Source: GCA-002694895 sp964436345 (GTDB taxonomy: Bacteria > Chloroflexota > Dehalococcoidia > Lucifugimonadales > GCA-002694895). Taken from it: a stretch of 20,674 bases of DNA. The stretch is taken from positions 1 to 20,674 of the forward strand of contig CAYTCC010000020.1 of the NCBI GenBank assembly GCA_964436345.1, read 5' to 3'. The translations under genes and the position numbers were made by a program. A model generated the notes under the pieces. The model was not told where the DNA came from. It saw only the letters and a program-made list of their open reading frames with translations, and made no database searches. Positions 1-8,230 of the stretch are shown here, piece by piece. Each line of letters starts with the position of its first letter. Within the stretch, counting starts at the first letter, position 1.

Positions 1-167
1 TGATATTAGCAGCTCTAATTGCTATACTCGGAATTTTTGGAATAGCACAAAGTATAATTGACGCAAGAGCTACTTTAATAATAATCCCATGGATAGGAAC
101 TTTTGTAATAATGCTTATAATTGGATTAGGTACACTAGGAGTACCTGTACTTAAGAAATTAGCATAA
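1..167 (+). CDS. C-terminal end of a membrane protein (partial)
   Basis: An open frame enters from the left edge (first full codon at base 3) and ends with TAA at 165-167. The roughly 54 visible residues are almost wholly hydrophobic. They form two probable membrane helices separated by a short polar turn (Q-S-I-I-D-A-R), and the protein ends in K-K-L-A. This looks like the last two helices of a transporter or other integral membrane protein. No family-specific motif is visible, so I give no function. A perfect palindrome that may act as terminator begins 34 bases after the stop. Confidence 0.6.
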   Translation, partial: ILAALIAILGIFGIAQSIIDARATLIIIPWIGTFVIMLIIGLGTLGVPVLKKLA

Positions 168-200
168 CCTAAAATTAAGTCTTAACTAAAAGAACAAATA

Positions 201-234
201 TTATGAAGAGGGATTTTAAAATCCCTCTTCATAA
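201..234. terminator. Perfect palindrome between convergent genes, likely bidirectional terminator
   Basis: Bases 201-217 and 218-234 are exact reverse complements (17-base arms, no spacer). The folded RNA would have a GC-richer stem (GAAGAGGGAT) and an A/U loop. It lies exactly between the stop of the left membrane gene (167) and the stop of the minus-strand small gene (235). There is no long T tract, so efficiency as an intrinsic terminator is uncertain. Position and symmetry argue for a shared terminator. Confidence 0.65.
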
Positions 235-501
235 TTACAAATATCGTATCGTAAAAAACACATAAATTAATAGATATAAAATTATAAATAAATATTTCAT
301 ATATTTACTTTTAGTACCAAAAGAATCATAAGTTATCTTAGCAATTAGAAACAAAGCAATTGCTAATAAAATATGCCACTTAAATTCATACAATAAAAAC
401 AGAACTCCCCATAAAATTAATAAAAGAACTCCGCAACCAAATGCACAACCAATTCTTGGAATTTTTCTTAACCTATTAAAATACATATGATTTTTATTCA
501 T
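235..501 (-). CDS. Small three-helix membrane protein of unknown function
   Basis: An 88-residue ORF with a basic N-terminus (M-N-K-N-H, R-L-R-K) and three hydrophobic segments at about residues 17-38, 41-58 and 68-86. A charged K/Y-rich linker lies before the last segment, and Cys19 and Cys23 sit at the start of helix 1. The stop codon directly abuts the palindrome at 201-234, which is what one expects of a real gene end. No clear SD precedes the ATG. I do not recognise the family. The basic tail and separate hydrophobic blocks make it more likely a real protein than an AT-rich chance ORF, but confidence is only moderate. Confidence 0.5.
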   Translation of the reverse strand: MNKNHMYFNRLRKIPRIGCAFGCGVLLLILWGVLFLLYEFKWHILLAIALFLIAKITYDSFGTKSKYMKYLFIILYLLIYVFFTIRYL

Positions 502-553
502 TATTTATTATAAACATTGATATATATATTAATAAATAAATTTAATTCTTTAG

Positions 554-582
554 TTGCCAAACTCCTTTTAGTATCACATAAT
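554..582 (+). promoter_or_regulatory. Promoter of the amidohydrolase gene
   Basis: A -35 hexamer TTGCCA (554-559), a 17-base spacer and a -10 hexamer CATAAT (577-582). The same arrangement, in the sequence context TTAGTTGYCAAA, is found at 2504-2532 before the CocE-type gene. The predicted start near 590 leaves a leader of about 70 bases. An inverted repeat (571-587) covers the -10 box and may be an operator. Confidence 0.6.
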
Positions 583-593
583 GATACAAAAAG
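566..593. repeat. Inverted repeat over the -10 box (possible operator)
   Basis: GTATCA (571-576) and TGATAC (582-587) are exact inverted repeats around a 5-base spacer. Beyond one A/A mismatch the pairing continues for about five bases (CTTTT with AAAAG). The repeat overlaps the CATAAT -10 box, the usual place for a repressor site. It could instead be a hairpin read from the other strand. Confidence 0.45.
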
Positions 594-657
594 AAGCCTG
601 TCAGAAATAAATTTTTTTAATAACATTTAGCAATTTTAATTAAAGTATTAAACCCTA

Positions 658-2013
658 ATGGAAGTAGATTTAATAATTAAAAATACAAAATGTGTAGGAT
701 TGAATGAGTTCAAAGAATTTAAAACTCCTCTAAGTAAATCTATTATAATCAATAATGGTGAAATAATTGATATCAAAGATAATTTATCATCAGTATATAT
801 ATCAAAGAAAACAATTGATGGATCCAACACCATCACATTTCCTGGATTTATAAATAGTCATACCCATGTATCACCAACTCCAATATTAAAAGGATTTACT
901 GAAGATAAAGTTGATGGTTTTTATGGATTGGCATTACCTATGGAAAAACAATTAAATGAAAAAAACACCTATCTTACAGCTAAACTAGGTATAGCAGAGG
1001 CCGTGAAAGGCGGATATACAACTATTAATGATATTTGGCATTATCCTTGGTCAATAGCTCAAGCTGCAAAAGATATTGGAATAAGAGCCGTATTATCTAA
1101 TAAATTAAAAGATACAGATTTATCAAAAATACAATTTTTTAAATACGAACGTGATGACAACGAAGGCCAAACAAAATTAAAAGATTCAGAAAATTTTATT
1201 TCCAAATGGCACAATACAAATAATGGGTTAATAACATGTAGAGTAGGGGTTCATGCCCCAGATACTCTGTCTAATAAATTAATTAAACAAGCCAAAGAAA
1301 TGGCAGATAATTTACAATTAGGAATACATATGCATATGGGGCAAACAGCTACTGAAAACAAATATATGAATACTGAATATAATATGGGTTCTGTCGAATA
1401 TTTAAATTCTTTTAAATTTTTTGACAATATCAGTGTTATAGGAGCCCACTGTAATTTCGTTACAGACAATGAAAAAGATATACTTTCTAAAAATGACTTT
1501 ACTGTAGCACACTGCCCTGTAATAGGAGCTAAAAGAAGCCATTATGCAAATATCCCTACTTATGAAAAGAAAGGCGTCAAAATAGGATTAGGTACAGACT
1601 GGCTAACTTTTGATGCTTTTGAAAATATCAGAGCAAGTATATATTTTCACAGATTATCAACAAATAATATTGAATCCACAAATGCTATTGATGCTGTAAA
1701 AAAATCCACTATTATTCCTGCAGAAAGCCTCGGATTAAAAAATTCAATAGGTTCTATAGATATAGGTAAAAAAGCTGACTTAAACATAATATCAACAGAT
1801 GATTTACATTTTGGAGGTATAACCAAATATCACGATTTGCTTAGCCTTGTAATCTATAACGCTACTTCAAAGGATATAAAATATTCAATTATCCAAGGAA
1901 AAATAATATCTGAAAACAATAAAATTAATACAATATCTGAATCAGAAACTTTAAAAGATGCGGAATTGGAAATTTCAAAAATATGGACAAAGCATTTCGA
2001 TGGGACTGAATAA
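658..2013 (+). CDS. Amidohydrolase, TrzA/AtzA/MtaD-type (COG0402) deaminase or chlorohydrolase family
   Basis: A 451-residue cytoplasmic metal hydrolase of the normal length for this family, which removes amino, chloro or similar groups from purines, triazines, adenosine analogues and related rings. An N-terminal beta domain (about 1-60) is followed by a TIM barrel. Visible ligands are the H-x-H pair in F-I-N-S-H-T-H (His68, His70), His226 in H-M-H-M-G-Q-T with Glu233, His264 in A-H-C-N, His285 in H-C-P-V, and Asp314 in G-T-D-W. The complete set suggests an active mononuclear enzyme. The C-terminal G-K-K-A-D-L-N segment returns to the beta domain. The substrate cannot be read from sequence. 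The ATG at 658 is used although no good SD precedes it. A RidA-family gene follows on the other strand. Confidence 0.88.
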   Translation: MEVDLIIKNTKCVGLNEFKEFKTPLSKSIIINNGEIIDIKDNLSSVYISKKTIDGSNTITFPGFINSHTHVSPTPILKGFTEDKVDGFYGLALPMEKQLNEKNTYLTAKLGIAEAVKGGYTTINDIWHYPWSIAQAAKDIGIRAVLSNKLKDTDLSKIQFFKYERDDNEGQTKLKDSENFISKWHNTNNGLITCRVGVHAPDTLSNKLIKQAKEMADNLQLGIHMHMGQTATENKYMNTEYNMGSVEYLNSFKFFDNISVIGAHCNFVTDNEKDILSKNDFTVAHCPVIGAKRSHYANIPTYEKKGVKIGLGTDWLTFDAFENIRASIYFHRLSTNNIESTNAIDAVKKSTIIPAESLGLKNSIGSIDIGKKADLNIISTDDLHFGGITKYHDLLSLVIYNATSKDIKYSIIQGKIISENNKINTISESETLKDAELEISKIWTKHFDGTE

Positions 2014-2046
2014 TTTTACTCAAATAATTAAATAACCACGATTAAA

Positions 2047-2436
2047 TCAAAATCTTCTTGCTGTAACTTCAATTTCAATTTTAATTTGATCATTTATAAA
2101 ACCAGTCACTACTGTAGTATTAGCAGGTTTAATTTTCCCAAAATATTTACCTAAAATCTGCCCTATCTCACCTAAAAAATATTTATTATCACTTATATAA
2201 ACTCTAATCCTTACAATTTCTTCTAAGGATGAATTTGCCTCTGAAAGGGCAGATTTAATATTACTGATACATTGTTCAGTCTGTTCTGCAACATCATCAG
2301 ATATTGTGTGATTTTTATAATCATAACCAGTCGTTCCTGATACAAATATCCATTCACCATCTACAACAGCTCTAGAATAACCAACTATTTTTTCAAATTT
2401 TGAACCAGAAGAAATTTTTTTCCTCAAAATATACAC
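2047..2436 (-). CDS. RidA/YjgF/UK114 family protein lacking the usual catalytic arginine
   Basis: A 129-residue protein of the trimeric Rid family. It is recognised by V-S-G-T-T-G-Y near residue 32, E-Q-T-E-Q-C-I-S-N-I-K-S-A-L, the V-R-I-R-V-Y-I-S-D strand and the K-I-E-I-E-V-T-A end. Classical RidA deaminates reactive enamines and imines such as 2-aminoacrylate, using an arginine in P-A-R-S. Here the aligned stretch is P-A-N-T-T (Asn106), so the arginine is missing. This points to one of the Rid subfamilies without imine deaminase activity or with another ligand. The gene ends in TGA, showing that TGA is a normal stop in this organism. It is divergent from the CocE-type gene and convergent with the amidohydrolase. 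Confidence 0.85.
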   Translation of the reverse strand: MYILRKKISSGSKFEKIVGYSRAVVDGEWIFVSGTTGYDYKNHTISDDVAEQTEQCISNIKSALSEANSSLEEIVRIRVYISDNKYFLGEIGQILGKYFGKIKPANTTVVTGFINDQIKIEIEVTARRF

Positions 2437-2503
2437 TCCAAATCAAACATTTATATAAAACTTTAATTTATTATAACTATTCAATCAAAATTTTCTCACT
2501 TAG

Positions 2504-2532
2504 TTGTCAAAATTCAAAACATAGAACATAAT
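2504..2532 (+). promoter_or_regulatory. Promoter of the CocE-type hydrolase gene
   Basis: TTGTCA (2504-2509), a 17-base spacer and CATAAT (2527-2532). The predicted start near 2539 gives a leader of about 20 bases. The -35 region, TTAGTTGTCAAA, differs by one base from that of the amidohydrolase promoter at 554-582, and the -10 box and spacing are identical. Confidence 0.6.
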
Positions 2533-2561
2533 AAATAAATTATATAAAAAAAGATAATGCT

Positions 2562-4253
2562 ATGTTAAACAATAAAACTCAAGCAGAATATAAAACTCGA
2601 CATCAAAAAAATATAGAAATAACTATGAGAGATGGGACTATACTCAGACACAATATGACACGTCCCGATATTGATGGTAAATTCCCGGTTTTATTAGAAA
2701 GAAGCCCTTATAACAAAGAGGGAGGATCTGAAAATGGTGTAGGATCTCCTGAATTTTTTGCCGCTAGAGGATATGTTGTAATCATCCAGGATGTTAGAGG
2801 GAGATTTGCTTCTGATGGAGATTTTTATCCCTTTAAGGATGATGGGAATGGTCCAAACAAAGACGGATATGACACTGTTGAATGGCTGGCAAAACAAGAC
2901 TGGTCAACTGGGAAAATAGGTACAATAGGAGGATCGTATTCTGGTGCAACTCAATATAGAAATGCCATCAGCAACCCTCCGAATGTAAAAGCTATGTTTG
3001 TAAGAGAATCATCAGCAGATTATTCAGAAGAATGGGTGTATCGCGGAGGTGCCTTTGAATTAGGATTTAATCTGGGATGGGCTCACAGAGTTACACTATC
3101 AAATCTTAATCATCTTGTTACAGATGAAAAACATGAAGAAACCGAAAAAATGTTAATTGACATTGAAAATAATCTGGATGACTGGCACAAAAAAACTCCT
3201 TTATTCCCAACACAATATTTTAATGGTCTGAGCGATTGGTATAATGACTGGTTAGAAAATCCTCCATCTTCAGATTACTGGAAAGAATTTGATATGTCTG
3301 ATCACTTCGGAAATATCGATATACCAATTTACCACCTTGGAGGATGGTTTGATGTTTTCCTGAATGGAACTTTAAAGTTCTATCAAGGAGTAAGCAAAAA
3401 TGGAAAATCAGATAAAACTAAACAAAATCAAAGATTAATAGTAGGCCCCTGGGTTCATGGCCCTACTAATATCAATAACAGATTTGCTGGAGAATTTGAT
3501 TTTGGACCTGATGCTGCTTTAGATTTCAATGAGCTTAGATTACCATGGTTTGATTTTTGGTTAAAAGGAAAGAATAACGGAATAGATGAAACAAAAAAAA
3601 TTAACTTTTTTGTAATGGGTAAAAATGAATGGAAGCAAGCTGATGAGTGGCCTTTAAAAAATACTACTTATACAAAATATTATTTCAATACAAAATTAAA
3701 TGGTGAAATAAAATCCCTATATAGTGGAACTTTGTCTGATAAAAAAGAAATAGAAAATTCACAATTATCATTCACAAATAATCTAAACAATCCTGTGCCA
3801 TCTTTAGGAGGAAATACTTTATCTATTCCAAATGGTGTGTTTGAACACTCTTCAGTAGATAAACAATGTATTACTTTCAGTACTAATCCTCTTGAAAATG
3901 AATTAGAAGTTACAGGACCAGTCTCTGCCGAAATCTATGTTAACTCTGATCAGGAAAATGCAGACTGGATAGTAAGATTATGCGATGTTGATCAATCAGA
4001 ATATTCTAGACTTGTTTGTGATGGTATTTTTAGATCTCATGCAACATCTGGAGAAATACAAAAAATCAAAATTGATATGTGGGCAACAAGTAATATGTTT
4101 TTAAAAGGACACAGATTAAGAATTTCAGTTACTAGTAGTTGCTTCCCAAGATTTGATAGAGCATTGAACAACGGGTCAGAGAAATCTGAAAACAATATAT
4201 TATGTGGCGGAAGCAATGCATCATATATTACATTGCCAATAATTAATAACTAG
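2562..4253 (+). CDS. CocE/NonD family serine hydrolase (X-Pro dipeptidyl-peptidase S15 fold)
   Basis: A 563-residue enzyme with no signal peptide, hence probably cytoplasmic. The alpha/beta-hydrolase core carries the nucleophile in G-G-S-Y-S-G (Ser125), the acid in G-W-F-D-V-F (Asp264) and the histidine in G-P-W-V-H-G (His299). The spacing matches that known for cocaine esterase. D-V-R-G-R-F (77-82) and the Y-D-T-V-E-W-L segment are also family signatures. The C-terminal third (from about 410) is the jelly-roll domain, with L-E-V-T-G-P-V-S and R-L-R-I-S-V-T-S-S motifs. Members cleave esters, amides or X-Pro peptides, and the substrate here is unknown. The start has no SD but lies just after a good promoter. 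The stop is only four bases from the stop of the convergent 1048-residue gene, with no terminator between. Confidence 0.9.
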   Translation: MLNNKTQAEYKTRHQKNIEITMRDGTILRHNMTRPDIDGKFPVLLERSPYNKEGGSENGVGSPEFFAARGYVVIIQDVRGRFASDGDFYPFKDDGNGPNKDGYDTVEWLAKQDWSTGKIGTIGGSYSGATQYRNAISNPPNVKAMFVRESSADYSEEWVYRGGAFELGFNLGWAHRVTLSNLNHLVTDEKHEETEKMLIDIENNLDDWHKKTPLFPTQYFNGLSDWYNDWLENPPSSDYWKEFDMSDHFGNIDIPIYHLGGWFDVFLNGTLKFYQGVSKNGKSDKTKQNQRLIVGPWVHGPTNINNRFAGEFDFGPDAALDFNELRLPWFDFWLKGKNNGIDETKKINFFVMGKNEWKQADEWPLKNTTYTKYYFNTKLNGEIKSLYSGTLSDKKEIENSQLSFTNNLNNPVPSLGGNTLSIPNGVFEHSSVDKQCITFSTNPLENELEVTGPVSAEIYVNSDQENADWIVRLCDVDQSEYSRLVCDGIFRSHATSGEIQKIKIDMWATSNMFLKGHRLRISVTSSCFPRFDRALNNGSEKSENNILCGGSNASYITLPIINN

Positions 4254-4257
4254 GATA

Positions 4258-7200
4258 CTAATTTATATTCAATCGGGGAACATTGTTTTTTTCAACAAGT
4301 TCCTGGAAATCTATTAAATCCACTTCCTGGAAATACCTTAATTTTTCCAATACTTCATCAATTCTTTCATTAATTTCTTCTAAAACTTCAAAAGATTGAT
4401 CAGTAGGTTTTGTATCTGTACCATCTATAACAGGAATTAATCCAGTTAATTTTGAAGTTAAAGGAATTTCTGGTAATGACATTAATGCTCCAAAACCCAA
4501 TCCTGCAGAACCGATAAGATTTTCTATTTCATTAAGAGCATCAATTATTTTATCTCCAGCTTTCTTAATCACATCATAATTTTTATTTGTTTCAGCCCTT
4601 GAAATCCATTCACTTATTTCTGCCTGATTAGTTTTAACAACTTTAACGTGTTCACTTAGTTCGGAATATCTGGTATTTATAGAAGTTAATAAATCAAACT
4701 GTTCCTTTAATTCAGAATCTGTCGCCTTTGTCCTTGGATCTTTAATTAATTTTATTGAACCAGGTAAAAAAGTTTCTTTTTTACCTCTTTTAATTTTTAA
4801 TTCAATATTATAATCACCTGCCAATGCCATAGGACCAGGAGGACTTCCAGCTTCATTGGGTACGGCATTATTATGATTCATATCCCAAATAAATCTGTTT
4901 GCTCCAACATTTATTTTCATATTATTATTTGCAGTTGAATAATCACGAACAGTATTCCCCTTGGTATCAGTTATAGAAATACTAGCTTCATCAACTTTTT
5001 TATCAATATAAAAATAAATTGGAACTCCATCAGATGGATTTTCACCTGAATCAAGCATAGTTGTAACTTTTTCACCTTTTTCATTTTTTTTGGTTTCAAA
5101 CATTGCAGGATAACCAAGGCTAACCATATATTTTTTACCAACAGCTTCAAACATATCCATTCCCGAATGTTTTCCAATAAATTGCTGAATCGCATTGGGT
5201 TTAACTCTGTATGAAGGAGCAGGAAGAAGTAAAAAGTCATCTAAGAGCTTGGTATTTAATTGTTGAATTGCTGTTATATCATCAAGTATCCAAAAAGATC
5301 TTCCATTAGTAGCCAAAACGATACTATCTTCTTTAATAGCAATATCATATACAGGAACAACAGGTAAATTCGAATTTGCTCTAAACCATTCTTTGCCGTC
5401 ATCCAAAGTAAGATAAAGCCCAGTCTCAGTGCCTACATATAAAATATTTGGATCTTTTGGATCGATACGTATTGATCTGGTAATTTCATTATCAGGAAAA
5501 CTTTTATCTATTCTAGTCCAAGTTTTACCATAGTCAGTAGTTTTAAAAATCATTGGATGATATTCATCTAATTTATACCTAGTAGCAACCATATAAGCGG
5601 TAGATTTGTCATGAGGAGACAAATCTATTGTTTGCACCCTTGACCATTCAGGTAAATCTGGAGGTGTTATGTCATCCCATGTTTTTCCCTCATTATCCGT
5701 GATATGTATTAACCCATCATCACTGCCAACCCATATAACTCCTTTTTCAAAAGTTGATTCTGCAAACGAAAAGATAGTACAGTATTCATCATTTTCTATG
5801 CCTGCAGTGTTATCCATATTTCCCATTTTAGTCATATCGTTCCTAGTAAGGTCACGACTAATTTCTGCCCACGATTGTCCTTCATTTGTAGATTTAAATA
5901 CTTTATTCCCAGCAACATAAATAGTTTTTGAATCATGAGGTGAAATAAAAATTGGATAAGTCCAATTAAATCTATATTTTGAAGGTTCGCCGGATTTTCT
6001 TGCATGAATTACTGGCCATACTGTAATTAGTTTTGATTGTTCGTTAGTATGATCATATTTAAATAAAGCACCACCTCCACCAGGAGAACTTCCTATAGCT
6101 CCAGAATAAACAATATTTGGATCATCTGGATCTGTTACTATCCACCCACTCTCTGAAGATCCGGGAGAATAAGTATCCATAAATGGGATAATACCTTTAT
6201 CAGATCTAGATGGGACACTTATTGCGCCATTATCTTGCTGAGTTCCATAAACTCTATAAGGAAACTGATTATCAACATGAACATGATAAAATTGAGAAGT
6301 TTTCTGATTATAAATTGTTGACCAACTTTCCCCGCCATTAAGAGTTACACAAGCACCTCCATCATTACCTTCAATCATTCTGTTACTATCATTTGGATCT
6401 ATCCATAGACCATGGTTATCGTTATGTGGCACAGTAACTGGATCGAATGTTTTCCCACCATCTATAGATTTTAAACATAATAAATTTAATATCCATACAG
6501 TATCAGCATTACTTGGATCAGCATAAATGTGATGATAATACCAAGGACGCCCTAATAAATGAGGCTCATCTGCAGTAAGTTCCCAACTTGATCCATAATC
6601 TTCAGATCTATATATTCCACCGCCATTCTGAGCTTCTATAATTGCCCAAACTCTTCCTTCTTTTGCAGGGGAAATAGCAAGTCCAATCTTACCTTTAATA
6701 TCTGAATCAGGCAAGCCGGTATTCTCAGAAATATTCTCCCAACTATCTCCTCCATCTCTTGTAATATAAATACCTGTTTCCTTACCACCGCTTTCTAATG
6801 TCCAAAAACTTCTTTGAACCTGATACATTGATGCCATCATAATTCTTGGATTGTTAGCATCCATACTTAAATCTACAGCTCCAGTTTTATCGCTAACAAA
6901 TAAAACTTTCTCCCAATTTTTCCCACCATCACTTGATCTGAACACTCCTCTTTCATCATTAGGTCCAAACGCATGTCCCAAAGCAGCAACATAAACTAAA
7001 TCATCATTATTAGGGTCTATTCGTATTTTAGAAATATGTTTAGTATCTTTAAGGCCAATATGTTTCCATGTTCTTCCACCATCTGTAGTTTTATAAACTC
7101 CGTCACCATAAGATAAATTACCACGTATACATGATTCGCCAGTCCCAGCATATACAACATTTGGATCTGAATCAGATACTGCTATTGCACCAACAGATGC

Positions 7201-7404
7201 ACTACCAAAATAACCGTCTGAAATATTATGCCATGAAATTCCTGCATCATTTGTTTTCCATACTCCACCTGCACAAGCCCCAAAATAAAATTCAGCTATA
7301 TTAGTTGGATGCCCTGCAACCGCAAGTACTCTGCCCCCTCTTGCCGGACCTATACATCTCCAGTGCAAATTATTTATTACATTATCTTTTACTGATGAAT
7401 TCAT
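4258..7404 (-). CDS. Large sortilin/VPS10-like Asp-box (BNR) beta-propeller protein
   Basis: A 1048-residue protein made mainly of repeated Asp-box turns (S/T-x-D-x-G-x-T/S-W). I count eleven, including T-T-D-G-G-R-T-W, S-S-D-G-G-K-N-W, T-R-D-G-G-D-S-W, T-T-D-Y-G-K-T-W and T-L-D-D-G-K-E-W. They fill residues 1 to about 720 and should build one or two propellers, as in sortilin-type 'glycosyl hydrolase BNR' proteins. The region from about 740 on has a beta-sandwich-like part (G-A-N-R-F-I-W-D-M) and a helical end. No catalytic activity is proven for this family. The ATG at 7404 is supported by a very purine-rich SD (AGGGGGGAAAT) and leaves no signal peptide, which is unusual for propellers of this type. 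A TATAAT box lies at 7470-7475 on the minus strand. Confidence 0.85.
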   Translation of the reverse strand: MNSSVKDNVINNLHWRCIGPARGGRVLAVAGHPTNIAEFYFGACAGGVWKTNDAGISWHNISDGYFGSASVGAIAVSDSDPNVVYAGTGESCIRGNLSYGDGVYKTTDGGRTWKHIGLKDTKHISKIRIDPNNDDLVYVAALGHAFGPNDERGVFRSSDGGKNWEKVLFVSDKTGAVDLSMDANNPRIMMASMYQVQRSFWTLESGGKETGIYITRDGGDSWENISENTGLPDSDIKGKIGLAISPAKEGRVWAIIEAQNGGGIYRSEDYGSSWELTADEPHLLGRPWYYHHIYADPSNADTVWILNLLCLKSIDGGKTFDPVTVPHNDNHGLWIDPNDSNRMIEGNDGGACVTLNGGESWSTIYNQKTSQFYHVHVDNQFPYRVYGTQQDNGAISVPSRSDKGIIPFMDTYSPGSSESGWIVTDPDDPNIVYSGAIGSSPGGGGALFKYDHTNEQSKLITVWPVIHARKSGEPSKYRFNWTYPIFISPHDSKTIYVAGNKVFKSTNEGQSWAEISRDLTRNDMTKMGNMDNTAGIENDEYCTIFSFAESTFEKGVIWVGSDDGLIHITDNEGKTWDDITPPDLPEWSRVQTIDLSPHDKSTAYMVATRYKLDEYHPMIFKTTDYGKTWTRIDKSFPDNEITRSIRIDPKDPNILYVGTETGLYLTLDDGKEWFRANSNLPVVPVYDIAIKEDSIVLATNGRSFWILDDITAIQQLNTKLLDDFLLLPAPSYRVKPNAIQQFIGKHSGMDMFEAVGKKYMVSLGYPAMFETKKNEKGEKVTTMLDSGENPSDGVPIYFYIDKKVDEASISITDTKGNTVRDYSTANNNMKINVGANRFIWDMNHNNAVPNEAGSPPGPMALAGDYNIELKIKRGKKETFLPGSIKLIKDPRTKATDSELKEQFDLLTSINTRYSELSEHVKVVKTNQAEISEWISRAETNKNYDVIKKAGDKIIDALNEIENLIGSAGLGFGALMSLPEIPLTSKLTGLIPVIDGTDTKPTDQSFEVLEEINERIDEVLEKLRYFQEVDLIDFQELVEKNNVPRLNIN

Positions 7405-7512
7405 ATTTCCCCCCTAAACTGAAGAAGATTGAAATAACATAACGATTCTTATCGATAGTGAATAATATCATTATAATTTTTTTTCATTTTGTCCACCCAT
7501 AATCTCTTTTTA

Positions 7513-7541
7513 TTGAAATAAATTTCTATATATCGTAATAT
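7513..7541 (+). promoter_or_regulatory. Probable promoter of apt
   Basis: TTGAAA (7513-7518), a 17-base spacer and TAATAT (7536-7541). Transcription would start near 7548, about 57 bases before the apt ATG. The region 7405-7604 holds this promoter, a minus-strand TATAAT at 7470-7475 for the propeller gene, and nothing else I can recognise. Confidence 0.45.
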
Positions 7542-7604
7542 TTTCAAAAGTAAAACAAGAAATAGAAAGAATGGAAAAAATAGAATATAAATTAAATAAA
7601 TAAA

Positions 7605-8120
7605 ATGAAAAAATATATTAGAACAATACCTGATTACCCTATAAAAGGTGTACAATTCAAAGATATTACAACAGTGCTAAAAAATGCAGAACATTTTTCA
7701 GAATTAATAGATCTGATGACTGAACCTTGGAAAAAAGAAAAAATTGATGCTATTTTAAGTATAGAATCAAGAGGATTTATCATGGCAGGAGCCATGGCCT
7801 ATAATTTAAAAACCGCTTTTATTCCTCTTAGAAAACCTGACAAATTACCTGCTGAAACTTATAGTATTTCATATACCCTGGAATACGGTACTACAGAAAT
7901 GCATATTCATAAAGATGCTTTAGATGGGCATACTAATCTGCTTATTATAGATGACTTATTGGCAACCGGTGGTACAATAATGGCCGCTATTGATTTGATA
8001 AAAAAATTTAAAAATAACAAAATAGTAGGAGCCGGGTTTATGATTAATTTACCAGAATTAAAAGGGGAACAAAAACTAAAAGAAGTAGGTGTAAAGATGC
8101 ATTCATTAATGAACTTTTAA
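7605..8120 (+). CDS. apt: Adenine phosphoribosyltransferase
   Basis: A 171-residue cytoplasmic enzyme that joins adenine to PRPP to give AMP in purine salvage. The length is normal. Visible family features are the N-terminal I-P-D-Y-P-I-K-G-V-Q-F-K-D-I-T, the E-S-R-G-F adenine-site loop (54-58), R-K-P-D-K-L-P-A-E (76-84, flexible loop) and the PRPP-binding L-L-I-I-D-D-L-L-A-T-G-G-T (112-124). The gene stands alone on the plus strand with its own promoter and a strong hairpin about 40 bases after the stop. No SD is visible before the ATG. A minus-strand ORF overlapping its start is very likely a chance frame. Confidence 0.95.
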   Translation: MKKYIRTIPDYPIKGVQFKDITTVLKNAEHFSELIDLMTEPWKKEKIDAILSIESRGFIMAGAMAYNLKTAFIPLRKPDKLPAETYSISYTLEYGTTEMHIHKDALDGHTNLLIIDDLLATGGTIMAAIDLIKKFKNNKIVGAGFMINLPELKGEQKLKEVGVKMHSLMNF

Positions 8121-8159
8121 GTTTGTAAAAATTACAGCCAATATTAAAATGTTTATATT

Positions 8160-8195
8160 AAAAAAACCCCCTCTATAAATCGAGAGGGTTTTTTT
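8160..8195. terminator. Bidirectional intrinsic terminator
   Basis: CCCTCT (8169-8174) pairs with AGAGGG (8183-8188) around an 8-base loop. A run of seven A (8160-8166) lies on the left and a run of seven T (8189-8195) on the right. It can therefore end apt transcripts from the left and transcripts of the alanine-rich membrane protein from the right. Confidence 0.85.
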
Positions 8196-8230
8196 AATTC
8201 TTATTTAATTAAATTCAAGCTTTTTGTTTA

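Noticed and set aside
4971..5240. 89-residue ORF on the minus strand inside the propeller gene
   Set aside because: It is an out-of-frame shadow of the 1048-residue gene, which has clear Asp-box repeats in the main frame. The same applies to the plus-strand ORF at 5669-5920.
7449..7655. 68-residue minus-strand ORF rich in Phe, Ile and Leu
   Set aside because: It overlaps the start of apt on the opposite strand and covers both promoters. Its hydrophobic look comes from AT-rich non-coding DNA.
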